This document shows, one piece after another, positions 1 through 9,302 of a stretch of 64,000 bases of DNA; position 1 is the stretch's first letter, and every line of letters starts with the position of its first letter. A program made the position numbers and the translations under genes. Source of the DNA: Rhizobium mayense (GTDB lineage Bacteria > Pseudomonadota > Alphaproteobacteria > Rhizobiales > Rhizobiaceae); contig NZ_JARFYM010000005.1 of assembly GCF_030272705.1 (NCBI RefSeq), positions 62,001-126,000 on the forward strand. Direction: 5' to 3'. Under the pieces are notes generated by a model. That model had not been told where the DNA came from and made no database searches. It saw nothing but the letters and a program-made list of their open reading frames with translations.

Positions 1-649
1 AAGGCGTGCCTTCCTCGATGGTGAGCTGGTAGAGCGACAGATGATCGACGGCATAGGAGATCGCCTCCTTCAGCTCGCGCTCCCATTCCTCGACCGTCTG
101 GTTCGGGCGGGCATAAATCAAGTCGAAGGACATGCGCGGGAATATCTCGCGCGCCAGCTTGATCGCCTTCAACGCATCGGCGACGTCATGAAGACGACCC
201 AGGAATTTGAGATCGCGGTCGTTCAGCGCCTGCACGCCCATCGACACACGGTTGACGCCGGCGGCGCGATAGCCGCGGAAACGCTCGGCTTCGACGCTGG
301 AGGGGTTGGCCTCCATCGTGATCTCGATTCCTTCAGGCACATGCCAATACCTGGAAATGCCGTCGAGAACCGCGGCGACGGTCTCCGGCTTCATCAGCGA
401 AGGCGTGCCGCCGCCGAGGAAGACGCTGGTCACCGTCTTCGGGCCGCTGATCGCTCGCATAGACGCCATTTCCTTGAGGAAGGCGGCGGCGAAACGCTCC
501 TGGTCGACCGGCTGGTGGCGGACATGGCTGTTGAAATCGCAATAGGGGCATTTGGCCGCGCAGAAGGGCCAATGCACATAGACGCCGAAACCGGGTTCAC
601 CGGTATCGGGCAGCAACAGCCCTTCACGTGTCAGGTTTTGCGAATCCAT
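1..649 (-). CDS. hemW: HemW-type radical SAM heme chaperone (5' part; gene runs off the window)
   Basis: The reverse-strand reading frame begins MDSQNLTREG at 649 and stays open to the window edge, giving 216 codons of the N-terminal part. It shows the radical SAM cluster motif CAAKCPYC near residue 29-36, then FLGGGTPSLM and the MGVQALND segment shared by the oxygen-independent coproporphyrinogen oxidase-like family. HemW proteins transfer heme to respiratory enzymes and do not act as oxidases; that role is family knowledge. An in-frame GTG at 658 is an alternative start. The gene follows rdgB by about 20 bases, so the two are probably co-transcribed. Confidence 0.9.
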   Translation of the reverse strand, partial: MDSQNLTREGLLLPDTGEPGFGVYVHWPFCAAKCPYCDFNSHVRHQPVDQERFAAAFLKEMASMRAISGPKTVTSVFLGGGTPSLMKPETVAAVLDGISRYWHVPEGIEITMEANPSSVEAERFRGYRAAGVNRVSMGVQALNDRDLKFLGRLHDVADALKAIKLAREIFPRMSFDLIYARPNQTVEEWERELKEAISYAVDHLSLYQLTIEEGTP

Positions 650-668
650 GATGTCCACGGGCTTGAGC

Positions 669-1328
669 TTACGCCTCCAGGCAGGTTTCGACAAAGATCT
701 TGAAGGCGCGAGCCCGGTGCGACAGTGCCTGCGTCTCACCGGGCTTCCAGCCGTGCTTCTGCTCGGCACTCATCTCGCCGAAGGTCACATCGTAACCCTC
801 GGGCTGGAACACCGGATCGTAGCCGAAGCCCTGCGTGCCGCGCGGCGGCCAGACGACATGGCCCTCGACTTCGCCGCGGAAAAGCTCGGTGTGCCCATCC
901 GGCCAGGCAAGGCAAAGCACGCTGACGAAGCGCGCCGTGCGGCTTTCCGGCGATGTGGCGCCGGCTTTTTCCAGCGCGGTCTCGACCTTCTGCATCGCCA
1001 TGGCGAAATCGCGGGTGCCGTCCTGCTTTTCCGCCCAATTGGCGGTATAGACGCCGGGATCGCCGCCAAGCGCGTCGACCACCAGGCCGGAGTCGTCGGA
1101 CAATGCCGGCATGCCGGAGGCTATAGCAGAGGCCAGCGCCTTGATCGTAGCGTTTTCCTCGAAGGTGGTGCCGGTCTCGTCCGGCTCGATGAAATTGAGA
1201 TCGGCGGCAGACTTGGCGGTAAAGCCGAACGGGCCGATCAAATCCTGAATTTCACGGATCTTCCCGGCATTGTGGCTGGCGACAACGATGGTCTTGGTAT
1301 CGAGCTTGCGCATATCCTGTCCTGTCAT
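669..1328 (-). CDS. rdgB: RdgB/HAM1-family dITP/XTP pyrophosphatase
   Basis: A 219-residue protein that hydrolyses non-canonical purine triphosphates (dITP, XTP) to monophosphates and so cleans the nucleotide pool. The family N-terminal signature [10 protein letters not shown] is near residue 20, followed by FEENATIKA and [12 protein letters not shown], the metal and substrate region. I chose the ATG at 1328 (MTGQDMRKL) because it overlaps the stop codon of the upstream VOC gene as ATGA, a usual coupling arrangement. A longer start at 1355 would lie deep in that gene, and MRKLDTKT at 1313 is also possible. The downstream neighbour is hemW. Confidence 0.93.
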   Translation of the reverse strand: MTGQDMRKLDTKTIVVASHNAGKIREIQDLIGPFGFTAKSAADLNFIEPDETGTTFEENATIKALASAIASGMPALSDDSGLVVDALGGDPGVYTANWAEKQDGTRDFAMAMQKVETALEKAGATSPESRTARFVSVLCLAWPDGHTELFRGEVEGHVVWPPRGTQGFGYDPVFQPEGYDVTFGEMSAEQKHGWKPGETQALSHRARAFKIFVETCLEA

Positions 1329-1741
1329 AGGCCCCAGATGCGGGGTTCGGCGCATTCCAGGCTGTTGCCGGCCGGATCGCGGAAATAAATTGAACGGCCG
1401 CCGTTCGGCCAGTGAAAATCGGCCTCGATGGCGACGCCGGCAGCTCTCAGCTTCCGAGCCATTGCTTCGATATCGTTGCCGCCGACCCGGAAGCAGACGT
1501 GGCCGTGGCCCTTCGTGCCATGCGGCGGTACCGGCAAGGAACTCGATTCCGGCGGCTTCACGGTTTCATTGCCGTTGAAGATCAACAGCACACCTGGCCC
1601 GCAGCGATAGAAGACATGGCGGTTACCGGCCCGCGTGATCTTCTCCAGGCCGAGAACGTCGCCATAAAAGGCTTCGGCCGCATCGAGATCATCGGCATAG
1701 AGCGCGGTTTCGAGAACGCTTTCGATTGTCACATTGCTCAT
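1325..1741 (-). CDS. VOC-family (glyoxalase/bleomycin resistance fold) protein
   Basis: A 138-residue single-module vicinal-oxygen-chelate protein. The N-terminal half has the family pattern [19 protein letters not shown]. The second half has [10 protein letters not shown] and the C-terminal RDPAGNSLE, which supply the His and Glu usually used for metal binding. Family members include lyases, dioxygenases and resistance proteins, and the substrate cannot be told from sequence. It overlaps rdgB by 4 bases, so it is the first gene of a VOC-rdgB-hemW unit. Confidence 0.85.
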   Translation of the reverse strand: MSNVTIESVLETALYADDLDAAEAFYGDVLGLEKITRAGNRHVFYRCGPGVLLIFNGNETVKPPESSSLPVPPHGTKGHGHVCFRVGGNDIEAMARKLRAAGVAIEADFHWPNGGRSIYFRDPAGNSLECAEPRIWGL

Positions 1742-1749
1742 CGGTTAGC

Positions 1750-1909
1750 CCCTCACCCTAGCCCTCTCCCCGCAGGCGGGGAGAGGGGACGACCTCAATC
1801 TCGATCGTCCTCCGATTGCCCGTAGCGGAGAGATGACCGTAGGTGCGTCTTGCCCCTTCTCCCCGTCGAGACGGGGAGAAGGTGGCCAATAGGCCGGATG
1901 AGGGGCAAG
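1750..1909. repeat. Palindromic intergenic repeats between VOC gene and rph
   Basis: Two GC-rich hairpins lie in the 196-base gap. One is CCCTCTCCCC-GCAG-GCGGGGAGAGGG within 1750-1788. The second is CTTCTCCCCGT-CGAG-ACGGGGAGAAG within 1855-1882, bracketed by TTGCCCCT and AGGGGCAAG. Repeats of this kind are scattered between genes in rhizobia. They may also stop transcription coming out of rph on the minus strand, but there is no clear T-run. Confidence 0.7.
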
Positions 1910-1937
1910 CCCGCACGACGTGCATTTTCCGATATCC

Positions 1938-2654
1938 TCAGGCAATCGCCTGTTTCTGCAGCCCCACCAGCTCGGCGATGCCGTTCTTGGCGAGATGCAT
2001 CAGGGTGGTAAATTCCTCTTCGCTGAAGGGCGTACCTTCCGCCGTGCCCTGGATTTCGACGATGCCGCCGGCGCCGGTCATGACGAAGTTGGCGTCGGTC
2101 TCGGCGGACGAGTCCTCGAGATAATCGAGGTCGATCACCGGCTGGCCCGCGAAGATGCCACAGGAAATGGCCGCGATATGGTCCTTCAGGACACGGTCCG
2201 TCTTGGTCATGTTGCGGCTTTCCATCCACTTCAGGCAGTCGTAAAGCGCAATCCAGCCGCCGGTGATCGAGGCCGTGCGGGTGCCGCCATCGGCCTGGAT
2301 GACGTCGCAGTCGAGCGTGATCTGGCGTTCGCCGAGCGCCTGCAGGTCGACGACGGCGCGCAGCGACCGGCCGATGAGGCGCTGGATCTCCTGCGTGCGG
2401 CCGCCCTGCTTGCCGGCGGCGGCTTCGCGCTTCATGCGTTCGCCGGTGGCGCGCGGCAGCATGCCGTATTCGGCCGTGATCCAGCCCTTGCCGCTATTGC
2501 GCAGCCATGGCGGCGTCTTTTCTTCCAGGCTCGCCGTGCAAAGCACATGCGTGTCACCGAACTTGACCAGGCACGAGCCTTCGGCATGCTTGGAAAAATT
2601 GCGCTCGAATGACACCTTGCGCATCTGGTCGGTTTTTCTGCCTGAAGGCCGCAT
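1938..2654 (-). CDS. rph: Ribonuclease PH
   Basis: A 238-residue phosphorolytic 3'-5' exoribonuclease that trims tRNA 3' ends. The start [12 protein letters not shown] is the family N-terminus. The segments [18 protein letters not shown] and [17 protein letters not shown] are the conserved RNA and phosphate binding core, and [16 protein letters not shown] follows. The length matches the family (about 238-240). It diverges from hrcA, an arrangement common in rhizobia, with about 170 bases between the two starts for both promoters. Confidence 0.97.
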   Translation of the reverse strand: MRPSGRKTDQMRKVSFERNFSKHAEGSCLVKFGDTHVLCTASLEEKTPPWLRNSGKGWITAEYGMLPRATGERMKREAAAGKQGGRTQEIQRLIGRSLRAVVDLQALGERQITLDCDVIQADGGTRTASITGGWIALYDCLKWMESRNMTKTDRVLKDHIAAISCGIFAGQPVIDLDYLEDSSAETDANFVMTGAGGIVEIQGTAEGTPFSEEEFTTLMHLAKNGIAELVGLQKQAIA

Positions 2655-2762
2655 TCTACTCTCCTGAACGTTTATCGACCGCTTCTACGATCCAGCGGCG
2701 GCTTTTGCAAAGGAAAAGCAGGATGGAGGGTCTCGTAGGGGCAGCCTTGGCATTTTTCCCTT

Positions 2763-2790
2763 TTGCCATTGCTAACTGAATGATTATATT
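2763..2790 (+). promoter_or_regulatory. Possible sigma-70 promoter for hrcA
   Basis: TTGCCA at 2763-2768 and TATATT at 2785-2790 are separated by 16 bases in an AT-rich patch, just upstream of hrcA. No CIRCE element (TTAGCACTC-N9-GAGTGCTAA) is visible here. The call rests on consensus only. Confidence 0.3.
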
Positions 2791-2826
2791 TTGACTAAGG
2801 CTCAACAGAACGGGTTTGACAGCGAA

Positions 2827-3915
2827 ATGGGGTTCACGACATCGTCGGTTTCGGATGCCATTGCCGCGCTGGACGAACGCTCGAAGGAAATCTTCCGCCG
2901 TATCGTCGAAAGTTATCTTGAGAACGGCGAACCGCTCGGCTCGCGCAATCTCTCGCGCCTGCTGCCCATGTCCTTGTCGCCGGCCTCCGTGCGCAATGTC
3001 ATGAGCGACCTGGAAGAGCTTGGTCTGATCTATTCGCCGCATATCAGCGCCGGGCGCCTGCCGACGCAGGTCGGCCTGCGTTTCTTCGTGGACGCCTTCA
3101 TGCAGGTCGGCGATCTCTCGGCGGAAGACCGTGCCACCATCGATCGTCAGGTGCGCGGCAGCAATCGCGATCAGCCGATAGAATCGGTCATGACCGAGGC
3201 GAGCCGTATGCTTTCGGGTATTTCGCGCGGCGCCGGACTGGTGATCACCTCGAAGAGTGATCCGATACTGAAGCACGTCGAATTCATCCGGCTGGAGCCG
3301 ACCAAGGCGCTTGCCGTGCTCGTCGGCGACCATGATCAGGTGGAAAACCGCATCATCGAATTGCCGGCCGGGGTTACCTCTTCGCAGCTCACGGAAGCGG
3401 CGAATTTCCTCAACGCCCACATGACAGGCCAGACCCTGCCGGAGCTGCGCCGCCAGCTGCAGACGCTGAAGGAGAGTGTTCGCCAGGAACTGGATACGCT
3501 GTCGCACGCGCTCGTCGAACGCGGGATCGCCGTCTGGTCGGGCGATGGAGATGAGGGTAAGCCGACGCAGCTCATCGTGCGCGGCCGCGCCAATCTGCTG
3601 GCCGAAGTTGGGGGCGCCGAGGACCTGGACCGGCTACGCCTGTTGTTCGACGATCTGGAAAAGAAGGACAGCCTGATCGAGATCCTGAATCTCGCCGAAA
3701 GCGGGCCGGGCGTGCGCATCTTCATCGGCTCGGAAAACAAGCTCTTTTCGCTCTCCGGCTCCTCGCTGATCGTCGCGCCCTATCGTGATGACGATGACCG
3801 GATCATCGGCGCCGTCGGCGTCATCGGCCCGACAAGGCTGAATTACGCGCGCATCGTGCCGATGGTGGATTATACCGCCCAACTGATTTCCAGGCTGTCG
3901 CGGACCGGGATCTGA
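2827..3915 (+). CDS. hrcA: Heat-inducible transcription repressor HrcA
   Basis: A 362-residue repressor that binds CIRCE operators, in rhizobia mainly at groESL, and depends on GroEL for activity. The N-terminal winged helix contains [19 protein letters not shown] and SAGRLPT; the central GAF-like region and the C-terminal [18 protein letters not shown] are family hallmarks. I chose the ATG at 2827 ([19 protein letters not shown]), which matches the usual rhizobial N-terminus. A TTG at 2791 would add 12 residues but overlaps the probable -10 region. No CIRCE is present upstream, so autoregulation is not supported. Confidence 0.95.
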   Translation: MGFTTSSVSDAIAALDERSKEIFRRIVESYLENGEPLGSRNLSRLLPMSLSPASVRNVMSDLEELGLIYSPHISAGRLPTQVGLRFFVDAFMQVGDLSAEDRATIDRQVRGSNRDQPIESVMTEASRMLSGISRGAGLVITSKSDPILKHVEFIRLEPTKALAVLVGDHDQVENRIIELPAGVTSSQLTEAANFLNAHMTGQTLPELRRQLQTLKESVRQELDTLSHALVERGIAVWSGDGDEGKPTQLIVRGRANLLAEVGGAEDLDRLRLLFDDLEKKDSLIEILNLAESGPGVRIFIGSENKLFSLSGSSLIVAPYRDDDDRIIGAVGVIGPTRLNYARIVPMVDYTAQLISRLSRTGI

Positions 3916-3963
3916 CGAAAAGCGGCTGGAGCCCTTGCGCGCTCTAAATGTGCGAAGATGGCC

Positions 3964-4398
3964 TTAGTCCGGAAGCAGGACCCCCGATCCGCCCATCTCT
4001 GCCGGCATGTCTTTTTGCTTCGGTAGGCCGTCCGTCATGTGCAGCACGGTGTTCCCGTAGTTGACATGAAGCATGGGCTGAAAGTCGAGGGTCGGGATGA
4101 TGGCGGCGTAGACATCGGTCACGCCCCATAAGGGATGCTCGGTCAACAGATGGCCGCCGCAAATCTCGCACCATTTGCGCACGCTCTTTTCGCTTCTTTG
4201 ATAGCTGCGGATGTGTTCGGCACCCTTGGTCACGCGAACGGCTTCAGGCGGCCAGAGCGAGAAGGCGTTGACCGGTCCCGCCGACCATTCTCGACAGGAA
4301 TCGCAATGGCAATAGCCCATCGCGGCCGGCTCGCCACTGACCGCGATCTCCACCGCGCCGCAGAAACATTTGCCTGAATAGGACTTGTTGCTGGACAT
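3964..4398 (-). CDS. GFA-family (glutathione-dependent formaldehyde-activating-like) zinc protein
   Basis: A 144-residue protein with the cysteine pattern of the Gfa fold: CFCGAVEI near residue 11, CHCDSC near 31 and CEICGG near 77, which bind two zinc ions in the family. Some members help condense glutathione with formaldehyde; most are uncharacterised and the name does not prove the reaction. The gene is convergent with hrcA and divergent from grpE. Confidence 0.85.
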   Translation of the reverse strand: MSSNKSYSGKCFCGAVEIAVSGEPAAMGYCHCDSCREWSAGPVNAFSLWPPEAVRVTKGAEHIRSYQRSEKSVRKWCEICGGHLLTEHPLWGVTDVYAAIIPTLDFQPMLHVNYGNTVLHMTDGLPKQKDMPAEMGGSGVLLPD

Positions 4399-4552
4399 GG
4401 ATCACACCTCACCCCGTGTTGAAACGGCGCCGACTATACCGGGAAAGGCTTTTCGATAGTAGAAGCCCCAACGGGGGAGGTGCACTCACCCGATTGGTAT
4501 TCGCGCAAAAGCGAAGGGATTGCCGGGAATCGCCTGATCTTCGCGACAAAGC

Positions 4553-4581
4553 CTTGATTTTTTCCGGCCAAACCTCGATAT
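4553..4581 (+). promoter_or_regulatory. Possible sigma-32 (RpoH) promoter for grpE
   Basis: CTTGAT at 4553-4558 and CGATAT at 4576-4581 are spaced by 17 bases and resemble the alphaproteobacterial heat-shock promoter (CTTG, then CYTATNT). It lies about 40 bases before the grpE start. GrpE genes are normally RpoH dependent, so the assignment is sensible, but it rests on pattern alone. Confidence 0.4.
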
Positions 4582-4619
4582 CGGGCACATTCAAAAGACA
4601 AAGCAATTCGGAGACCGTC

Positions 4620-5261
4620 ATGACCGACGAAACAACGAAGACCGGACCTGACGCCACGGCGACTGACAATCCCGCGGGCTTCGCGCAAGAGGATGCTGAA
4701 ACCGTGGAAACGGCACAGTCCTCGCAGCCGGATCCGGTCGAGCTGCTTAAGGCCGAGAATAGCGACCTCCGCGACCGCTATTTGCGCCTTGCCGCCGAGA
4801 TGGACAATTTGCGCCGTCGCACCGAGCGCGACGTCAAGGACGCCAAGTCCTATTCCGTCGCCAGCTTCGCCCGCGATATGCTCGCGGTGTCGGACAATCT
4901 GCACCGCACGCTGGAAGCCATTCCGGCCGAAGCCCGCGCCGAGGCAGATGCCGGCCTGAAGACGCTGATCGAGGGCGTCGAGATGACCGAGCGTTCCATG
5001 CTGTCGGCGCTGGAGCGCCATGGTGTCCGTCAGCTCGAGCCTGTCGGCCAGAAGTTCGATCCTAACTTCCATCAGGCAATGTTCGAGGTTCCGAACACTG
5101 AAGTGCCGAACAATACGGTTGTGCAAGTGGTGCAGGCCGGCTTCGTCATCGGCGAGCGCGTTCTGCGTCCGGCCATGGTTGGTGTCGCCAAGGGCGGCCC
5201 GAAGGTGGCCGAGATTTCCGAACCGGGCGCCAATAGCCCGTTCGACGAAAAAGACGCCTAG
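4620..5261 (+). CDS. grpE: Nucleotide exchange factor GrpE
   Basis: A 213-residue cochaperone that releases ADP from DnaK. An acidic, low-complexity N-terminus is followed by the long dimerisation helix (about residues 40-80, containing [15 protein letters not shown]) and the C-terminal beta domain with [14 protein letters not shown] and [18 protein letters not shown] chose the ATG at 4620 because GGAG stands 7 bases upstream; the frame is open 68 codons further but that extension has no family similarity. A strong terminator follows the stop codon. dnaK and dnaJ are not in this window. Confidence 0.96.
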   Translation: MTDETTKTGPDATATDNPAGFAQEDAETVETAQSSQPDPVELLKAENSDLRDRYLRLAAEMDNLRRRTERDVKDAKSYSVASFARDMLAVSDNLHRTLEAIPAEARAEADAGLKTLIEGVEMTERSMLSALERHGVRQLEPVGQKFDPNFHQAMFEVPNTEVPNNTVVQVVQAGFVIGERVLRPAMVGVAKGGPKVAEISEPGANSPFDEKDA

Positions 5262-5281
5262 GCCCCAAGCCGTACACAAAA

Positions 5282-5320
5282 AAATAAGAGCCGGATGACA
5301 TCGTCGTCCGGCTCTTATTT
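5282..5320. terminator. Bidirectional intrinsic terminator between grpE and ptsN
   Basis: AAATAAGAGCCGGATGAC is followed by a 3-base loop and GTCGTCCGGCTCTTATTT, an 18-bp stem with one G-T position, A-rich on the left and T-rich on the right. It can end transcription from grpE (plus) and from the convergent ptsN operon (minus). Confidence 0.9.
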
Positions 5321-5348
5321 TATCCGAGTTTAAATCCGGGTCGATCGG

Positions 5349-5813
5349 TCAGGCGGCGTTGGACGCCTGCTCTTCGTTGAGGAAAGCGTAGATTGCCGAG
5401 GCGGATTCGGTGGCGCGCAGTTTGGCAACAAGATCCTGGTCGCGCAGCACGCGGGCAATGCGTGACAGCGCCTTCAGGTGGTCGGCGCCGGCGCCCTCGG
5501 GAGCGAGCAGCAGAAAGACGAGGTCGACCGGCTGGTCGTCCAGCGCCTCGAAATCAACCGGCACTTCCAGGCGTGCGAAAATACCGATGATGGATTTGAT
5601 GCTGGTGAGCTTGCCGTGCGGAATGGCGATGCCGTTGCCGACTCCGGTGGAGCCGAGGCGTTCGCGCTGCAGAACGACGTCGAAAATCTCGCGCTCGGGC
5701 AGTCCGGTCAATTTGGAGGCTTTGGCTGCCAGCTCCTGAAGCAGTTGTTTTTTGGAATTTGCCCTCAAGGCGGGGATGATCGCATCTTGGTGCAGCAAAT
5801 CTGCCAATGCCAT
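5349..5813 (-). CDS. ptsN: Nitrogen-regulatory PTS IIA component (EIIA-Ntr)
   Basis: A 154-residue PtsN. The active-site histidine is His66 in GIAIPHGK, the phospho-acceptor of the PtsP-PtsO-PtsN relay. The family uses this relay to tie nitrogen state to potassium transport, phosphate kinases and other targets rather than to carry sugar. The length is standard. It is the last gene of the lptC-lptA-lptB-rpoN-hpf-ptsN block, the position ptsN occupies near rpoN in many proteobacteria. Confidence 0.96.
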   Translation of the reverse strand: MALADLLHQDAIIPALRANSKKQLLQELAAKASKLTGLPEREIFDVVLQRERLGSTGVGNGIAIPHGKLTSIKSIIGIFARLEVPVDFEALDDQPVDLVFLLLAPEGAGADHLKALSRIARVLRDQDLVAKLRATESASAIYAFLNEEQASNAA

Positions 5814-5899
5814 TCTCTTTATCCTTCGTGTCGCCGAGATCCGATGACGGAGGAGCGGCGGCCAGTTGATTGTGCGGAGCCGCCGCTCATCTTCTTTTC

Positions 5900-6475
5900 T
5901 CAGCCTTTGATATTGGCTGCGTCGATCCAGCCAATGTTGCCGTCCTGACGACGGTAAACGATGTTCAAATGTTCCTTGCCAGGGCTGCGGAAGAGCAGCA
6001 GTGGCTCATCGGTCATGTCAAGCGCCATCACGGCGGTCGCGACCGACATGGTCTTTAGCTGTTTCGTGCTTTCAGCGACGATCGCCGGCGCGAAATCGGC
6101 AGGGACCTCGTCGTCGTCATCCGGTACGCCGTCCATGACGGTGTAGGAGACTTCGGCAAGGCCGTTCGTGTGGTTGCCGGCCTGGTGATCCTTGAGCTTG
6201 CGTTTGTAGCGGCGCAAGCGCTTTTCGATGCGCTCGGACGCCGCATCAAAGGCCAATTGCGGATCCATCGCCTCTCCGGCGGCATGCAGGACGACGCCAC
6301 TGTCGAGATGAAGTTTGCAATCGGCTGCGAAGCGGGAACTGGATTTCTGAACCGTCACCTGGCCTGAATACCCCCCGTCGAAGTATTTCGTCACGGCCGT
6401 TCCGATCTGGTCTTCAATCCTTTGGCGGAAGGAGTCACCAATTTCCATATGTTTACCGGAGACACGCACACTCAT
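5900..6475 (-). CDS. hpf: Ribosome hibernation-promoting factor, long form
   Basis: A 191-residue protein. Residues 1-100 form the S30AE domain (MSVRVSGKHMEIGDSFRQRI; SSRFAADCKLHLDSG), which blocks the mRNA channel of idle ribosomes. A linker leads to the C-terminal dimerisation domain, about residues 130-190 (LLLFRSPGKEHLNIVYRRQD). This two-domain long form makes 100S ribosome dimers by itself. In rhizobia the gene always lies near rpoN and was once listed as a 'sigma-54 modulation protein'. Confidence 0.94.
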   Translation of the reverse strand: MSVRVSGKHMEIGDSFRQRIEDQIGTAVTKYFDGGYSGQVTVQKSSSRFAADCKLHLDSGVVLHAAGEAMDPQLAFDAASERIEKRLRRYKRKLKDHQAGNHTNGLAEVSYTVMDGVPDDDDEVPADFAPAIVAESTKQLKTMSVATAVMALDMTDEPLLLFRSPGKEHLNIVYRRQDGNIGWIDAANIKG

Positions 6476-6725
6476 GGAGTTTCCCTTCTTGTCGTGGTTA
6501 TTGCGCGTACCAGTTTACGCCAAGCCTCAAGCTCATCCAAGCACTTCACGCGGTCAAAGACAAATTGCGTTTTTTAGGGCGCCCTGGGGATGATGGGGAT
6601 AAGTTCATGGCAGTGATGTCCTGCATCGATTGCGGCGGGCTTCTAGCTCCGCCACATTGGAAAGTCAACTGTATCTTAACGATCCGTTAGGGGATTTGCA
6701 GGTCAGGGTAGAGATTGGGCAATTG

Positions 6726-8282
6726 CTAAAAGCTGGCGACTTTTGCCAATGCACGCTTCTCACGACGGCGCTGTACAGAGGAAGGGATATTCATCGCTTC
6801 GCGGTACTTTGCAACCGTGCGGCGAGCTAGCTCGATACCGCCCTTCTTCAGCGTATCGACGATATCGTCGTCGGAGAGCACGGCGTCAGGACTCTCATGC
6901 GAGATCAGCAGGCGGATCTTGTGACGCACCGCTTCGGCTGAATGGCTGTCGCCGCCCTCGACGGCGCCGATCGAGACAGTGAAGAAATATTTGAGTTCGA
7001 ACAGTCCGCGCGGCGTCAGCATGTATTTGTTCGAGGTCACGCGGCTGACCGTCGACTCATGCATCTTGATGGCGTCCGCCACGGTCTTCAGGTTGAGCGG
7101 GCGCAGATGATCGACGCCGTACATCAGGAAGGCATCCTGCTGCCGGACGATCTCGCTCGCCACTTTCATGATCGTCTTGGCGCGCTGATCGAGGCTGCGC
7201 GTCAGCCAATTGGCATTCTGCAGGCATTCCGAGAGAAAGGCGTGGTCCTGGCTGGTCTTGGAGACGGAGGCGAAATAGGACTGGCTCACGAGGACGCGCG
7301 GCAGTGTATCGGGATTGAGCTCCACCAGCCAGCCTCCGTCGGCGGATGCGCGCACGACGATATCGGGCATGATTGCCTCGGACATGCCGGTCTCGAAGCC
7401 GCTGCCGGGTTTCGGGTTCAACTGGCGGATCTCCGCCATCATGTCGAGCAGATCTTCCTCATCGACGCCGCAGAGCCGCTTCAAGGTCGCAAAATCGCGC
7501 CGGGCGAGAAGTTCGAGGTTCTGGATCAGCCGTTCCATGGCCGGATCGAACCGATCTTTCTGCCGAAGCTGGATCGCAAGGCACTCGCTGAGGGAACGCG
7601 CAAAGATGCCGGGAGGGTCGAGCAATTGCAGTGCGCCGAGCACACGCTCGACATCCGCAGGGGTGGTGCCGAGGCGCTCTGCGGTTTCGCCCAAATCGGC
7701 CTGCAGATAGCCGGCATCGTCGAGCTGGTCGACGAGATGTTGAGCGATCAGCCGGTCGGCCATGTTCGGCAGGGAAAAGGGGATCTGTTCGTTCAGGTGG
7801 TCGCGGAGAGAAATCTGGCCGGCGACGAAATCATCGAGATCGTAGCTTTCACCGGCTTCGCCGCCCGGCATGGATTTCCATTGGCTCAGTAGCTCGGGCG
7901 CATCCGCGCGCTGCGGGCTGCCGTCGTCGGGAAAGACATTGCTGAAATTGGTATCGAGCTCGTCGTTAAGCCGATCGGCATGACCGGTATTCTCGCTCTC
8001 GTACCAGTCGCTCGTCAGGTCGCCGCTGTTGCGGTCGAAGCCATCGTCGCCGCTCTCCTCCGAAGCATCGAATCTTTCATCCTTCGCCTCGCGATCGCCA
8101 CTGCTGCCCATATCCTCGTCATTTGACGTAAATTCGAGCAGCGGATTTTTTTCGACTTCCTGAGCGATGAATTGGGTGAGTTCAAAATGCGTCATTTGCA
8201 GCAACTGGATGGATTGCATCAGTTGCGGTGTCATCACCAGGCTTTGGCTTTGGCGCAGGAAAAGATTGGCCGATAATGCCAT
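6726..8282 (-). CDS. rpoN: RNA polymerase sigma-54 factor RpoN
   Basis: A 518-residue sigma factor for nitrogen fixation, ammonium assimilation, C4-dicarboxylate transport and other activator-dependent promoters. Region I is glutamine rich (LFLRQSQSLVMTPQLMQSIQ). An acidic region II (about residues 55-130) follows, then the core-binding domain, the helix-turn-helix and the C-terminal RpoN box ARRTVAKYRE near residue 490. The length is within the rhizobial range. The intergenic 8283-8476 separates it from lptB; hpf lies about 250 bases downstream. Confidence 0.98.
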   Translation of the reverse strand: MALSANLFLRQSQSLVMTPQLMQSIQLLQMTHFELTQFIAQEVEKNPLLEFTSNDEDMGSSGDREAKDERFDASEESGDDGFDRNSGDLTSDWYESENTGHADRLNDELDTNFSNVFPDDGSPQRADAPELLSQWKSMPGGEAGESYDLDDFVAGQISLRDHLNEQIPFSLPNMADRLIAQHLVDQLDDAGYLQADLGETAERLGTTPADVERVLGALQLLDPPGIFARSLSECLAIQLRQKDRFDPAMERLIQNLELLARRDFATLKRLCGVDEEDLLDMMAEIRQLNPKPGSGFETGMSEAIMPDIVVRASADGGWLVELNPDTLPRVLVSQSYFASVSKTSQDHAFLSECLQNANWLTRSLDQRAKTIMKVASEIVRQQDAFLMYGVDHLRPLNLKTVADAIKMHESTVSRVTSNKYMLTPRGLFELKYFFTVSIGAVEGGDSHSAEAVRHKIRLLISHESPDAVLSDDDIVDTLKKGGIELARRTVAKYREAMNIPSSVQRRREKRALAKVASF

Positions 8283-8476
8283 GGCGGACGCGAGACTCCC
8301 CTTGATCTCTTCGGGAATCCGCGTTTTCCGCTAAGAAATATCCGCAAAATTCCAACTGGCCCAAAAATTGCTTTTTTATTGGGTTTGGTCAAGCGGAACT
8401 GTGACGGGACCATGAATTTCCGGCGCATCGCGCCTTCTGGTAAGGCACGAGGACGCCGCCGTTCAACCTAAGCTCA

Positions 8477-9289
8477 TCAAAGGCTGAAATTGTCGCCGAG
8501 ATAGAGTTTGCGCACTTCCGGATTGCTGACGATGTCGTTGGCCCTGCCGTGGGTCAGGACTTCGCCGGCATGGATGATATAGGCCCGGTCGATCAGACCA
8601 AGCGTCTCACGGACGTTATGGTCGGTGATCAGCACGCCGATGCCGCGGGCCGTCAGATGATGCACGAGGTTTTGGATATCGGCGACCGAGATCGGGTCGA
8701 CGCCGGCAAAGGGTTCGTCGAGCAGCATGAAGGTCGGATCGGTAGCCAAGGCGCGGGCGATTTCCAGACGTCGCCGCTCGCCGCCCGAAAGAGCGATCGC
8801 CGGCACCGTGCGCAGATTGCGGATGTGGAATTCTTCCAGCAGTTCGTCGATCTTCCGCTCTCGCTTGTTCTTGTCCTTTTCGTGGACTTCAAGCACGGCG
8901 CGGATGTTCTCCTCCACCGTCAGACCACGGAAGATCGAAGCTTCCTGCGGCAGATAACCGACCCCAAGACGAGCGCGACGATACATCGGCATCGACGTGA
9001 CATTGTTGCCGTCGATCTCGATCGTGCCTTCATCGACCGGCACCAGCCCGGTGATCATGTAGAAGCAGGTCGTCTTGCCCGCGCCGTTCGGCCCAAGCAG
9101 GCCCACAGCCTCGCCACGCCGCACGACAAGCGAGACGCCGTTGACGACGCGCCGTGTGCGGTAGGTCTTGGTGAGGCCACGCGCGATCAGGGTGCCCTGA
9201 TAGCGCGCTTTGTCCGCCGTCGGCGTGCCGGATGTCGCAGGGGGCGATCCCGGCGTGCCGGGCAAGGTGGGTGTGGTCGATATCGTCAC
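8477..9289 (-). CDS. lptB: LPS export ABC transporter ATP-binding protein LptB
   Basis: A 270-residue ATPase of the LptB2FGC complex that drives lipopolysaccharide from the inner membrane to the outer membrane. Visible motifs are Walker A GPNGAGKTT, the Q-loop PQEASIFR, the signature LSGGERRRLEIARA, Walker B FMLLDEPFAGVD and the switch histidine in LITDHNVRE. I chose the GTG at 9289, 13 bases after the lptA stop, because the open frame further upstream lies inside lptA and is unlike the family. The 30-residue N-terminal tail rich in Thr and Pro is poorly conserved, so the exact start is uncertain. Confidence 0.93.
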   Translation of the reverse strand: MTISTTPTLPGTPGSPPATSGTPTADKARYQGTLIARGLTKTYRTRRVVNGVSLVVRRGEAVGLLGPNGAGKTTCFYMITGLVPVDEGTIEIDGNNVTSMPMYRRARLGVGYLPQEASIFRGLTVEENIRAVLEVHEKDKNKRERKIDELLEEFHIRNLRTVPAIALSGGERRRLEIARALATDPTFMLLDEPFAGVDPISVADIQNLVHHLTARGIGVLITDHNVRETLGLIDRAYIIHAGEVLTHGRANDIVSNPEVRKLYLGDNFSL

Positions 9290-9302
9290 GAGGAGACCGG
9301 GA

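Noticed and set aside
2655..2826. CIRCE element before hrcA or grpE
   Set aside because: I looked for TTAGCACTC with GAGTGCTAA and found neither arm here or at 4399-4619.
8283..8476. Sigma-54 promoter (GG-N10-GC) for rpoN autoregulation
   Set aside because: The nearest candidate on the minus strand has the wrong spacing between GG and GC.
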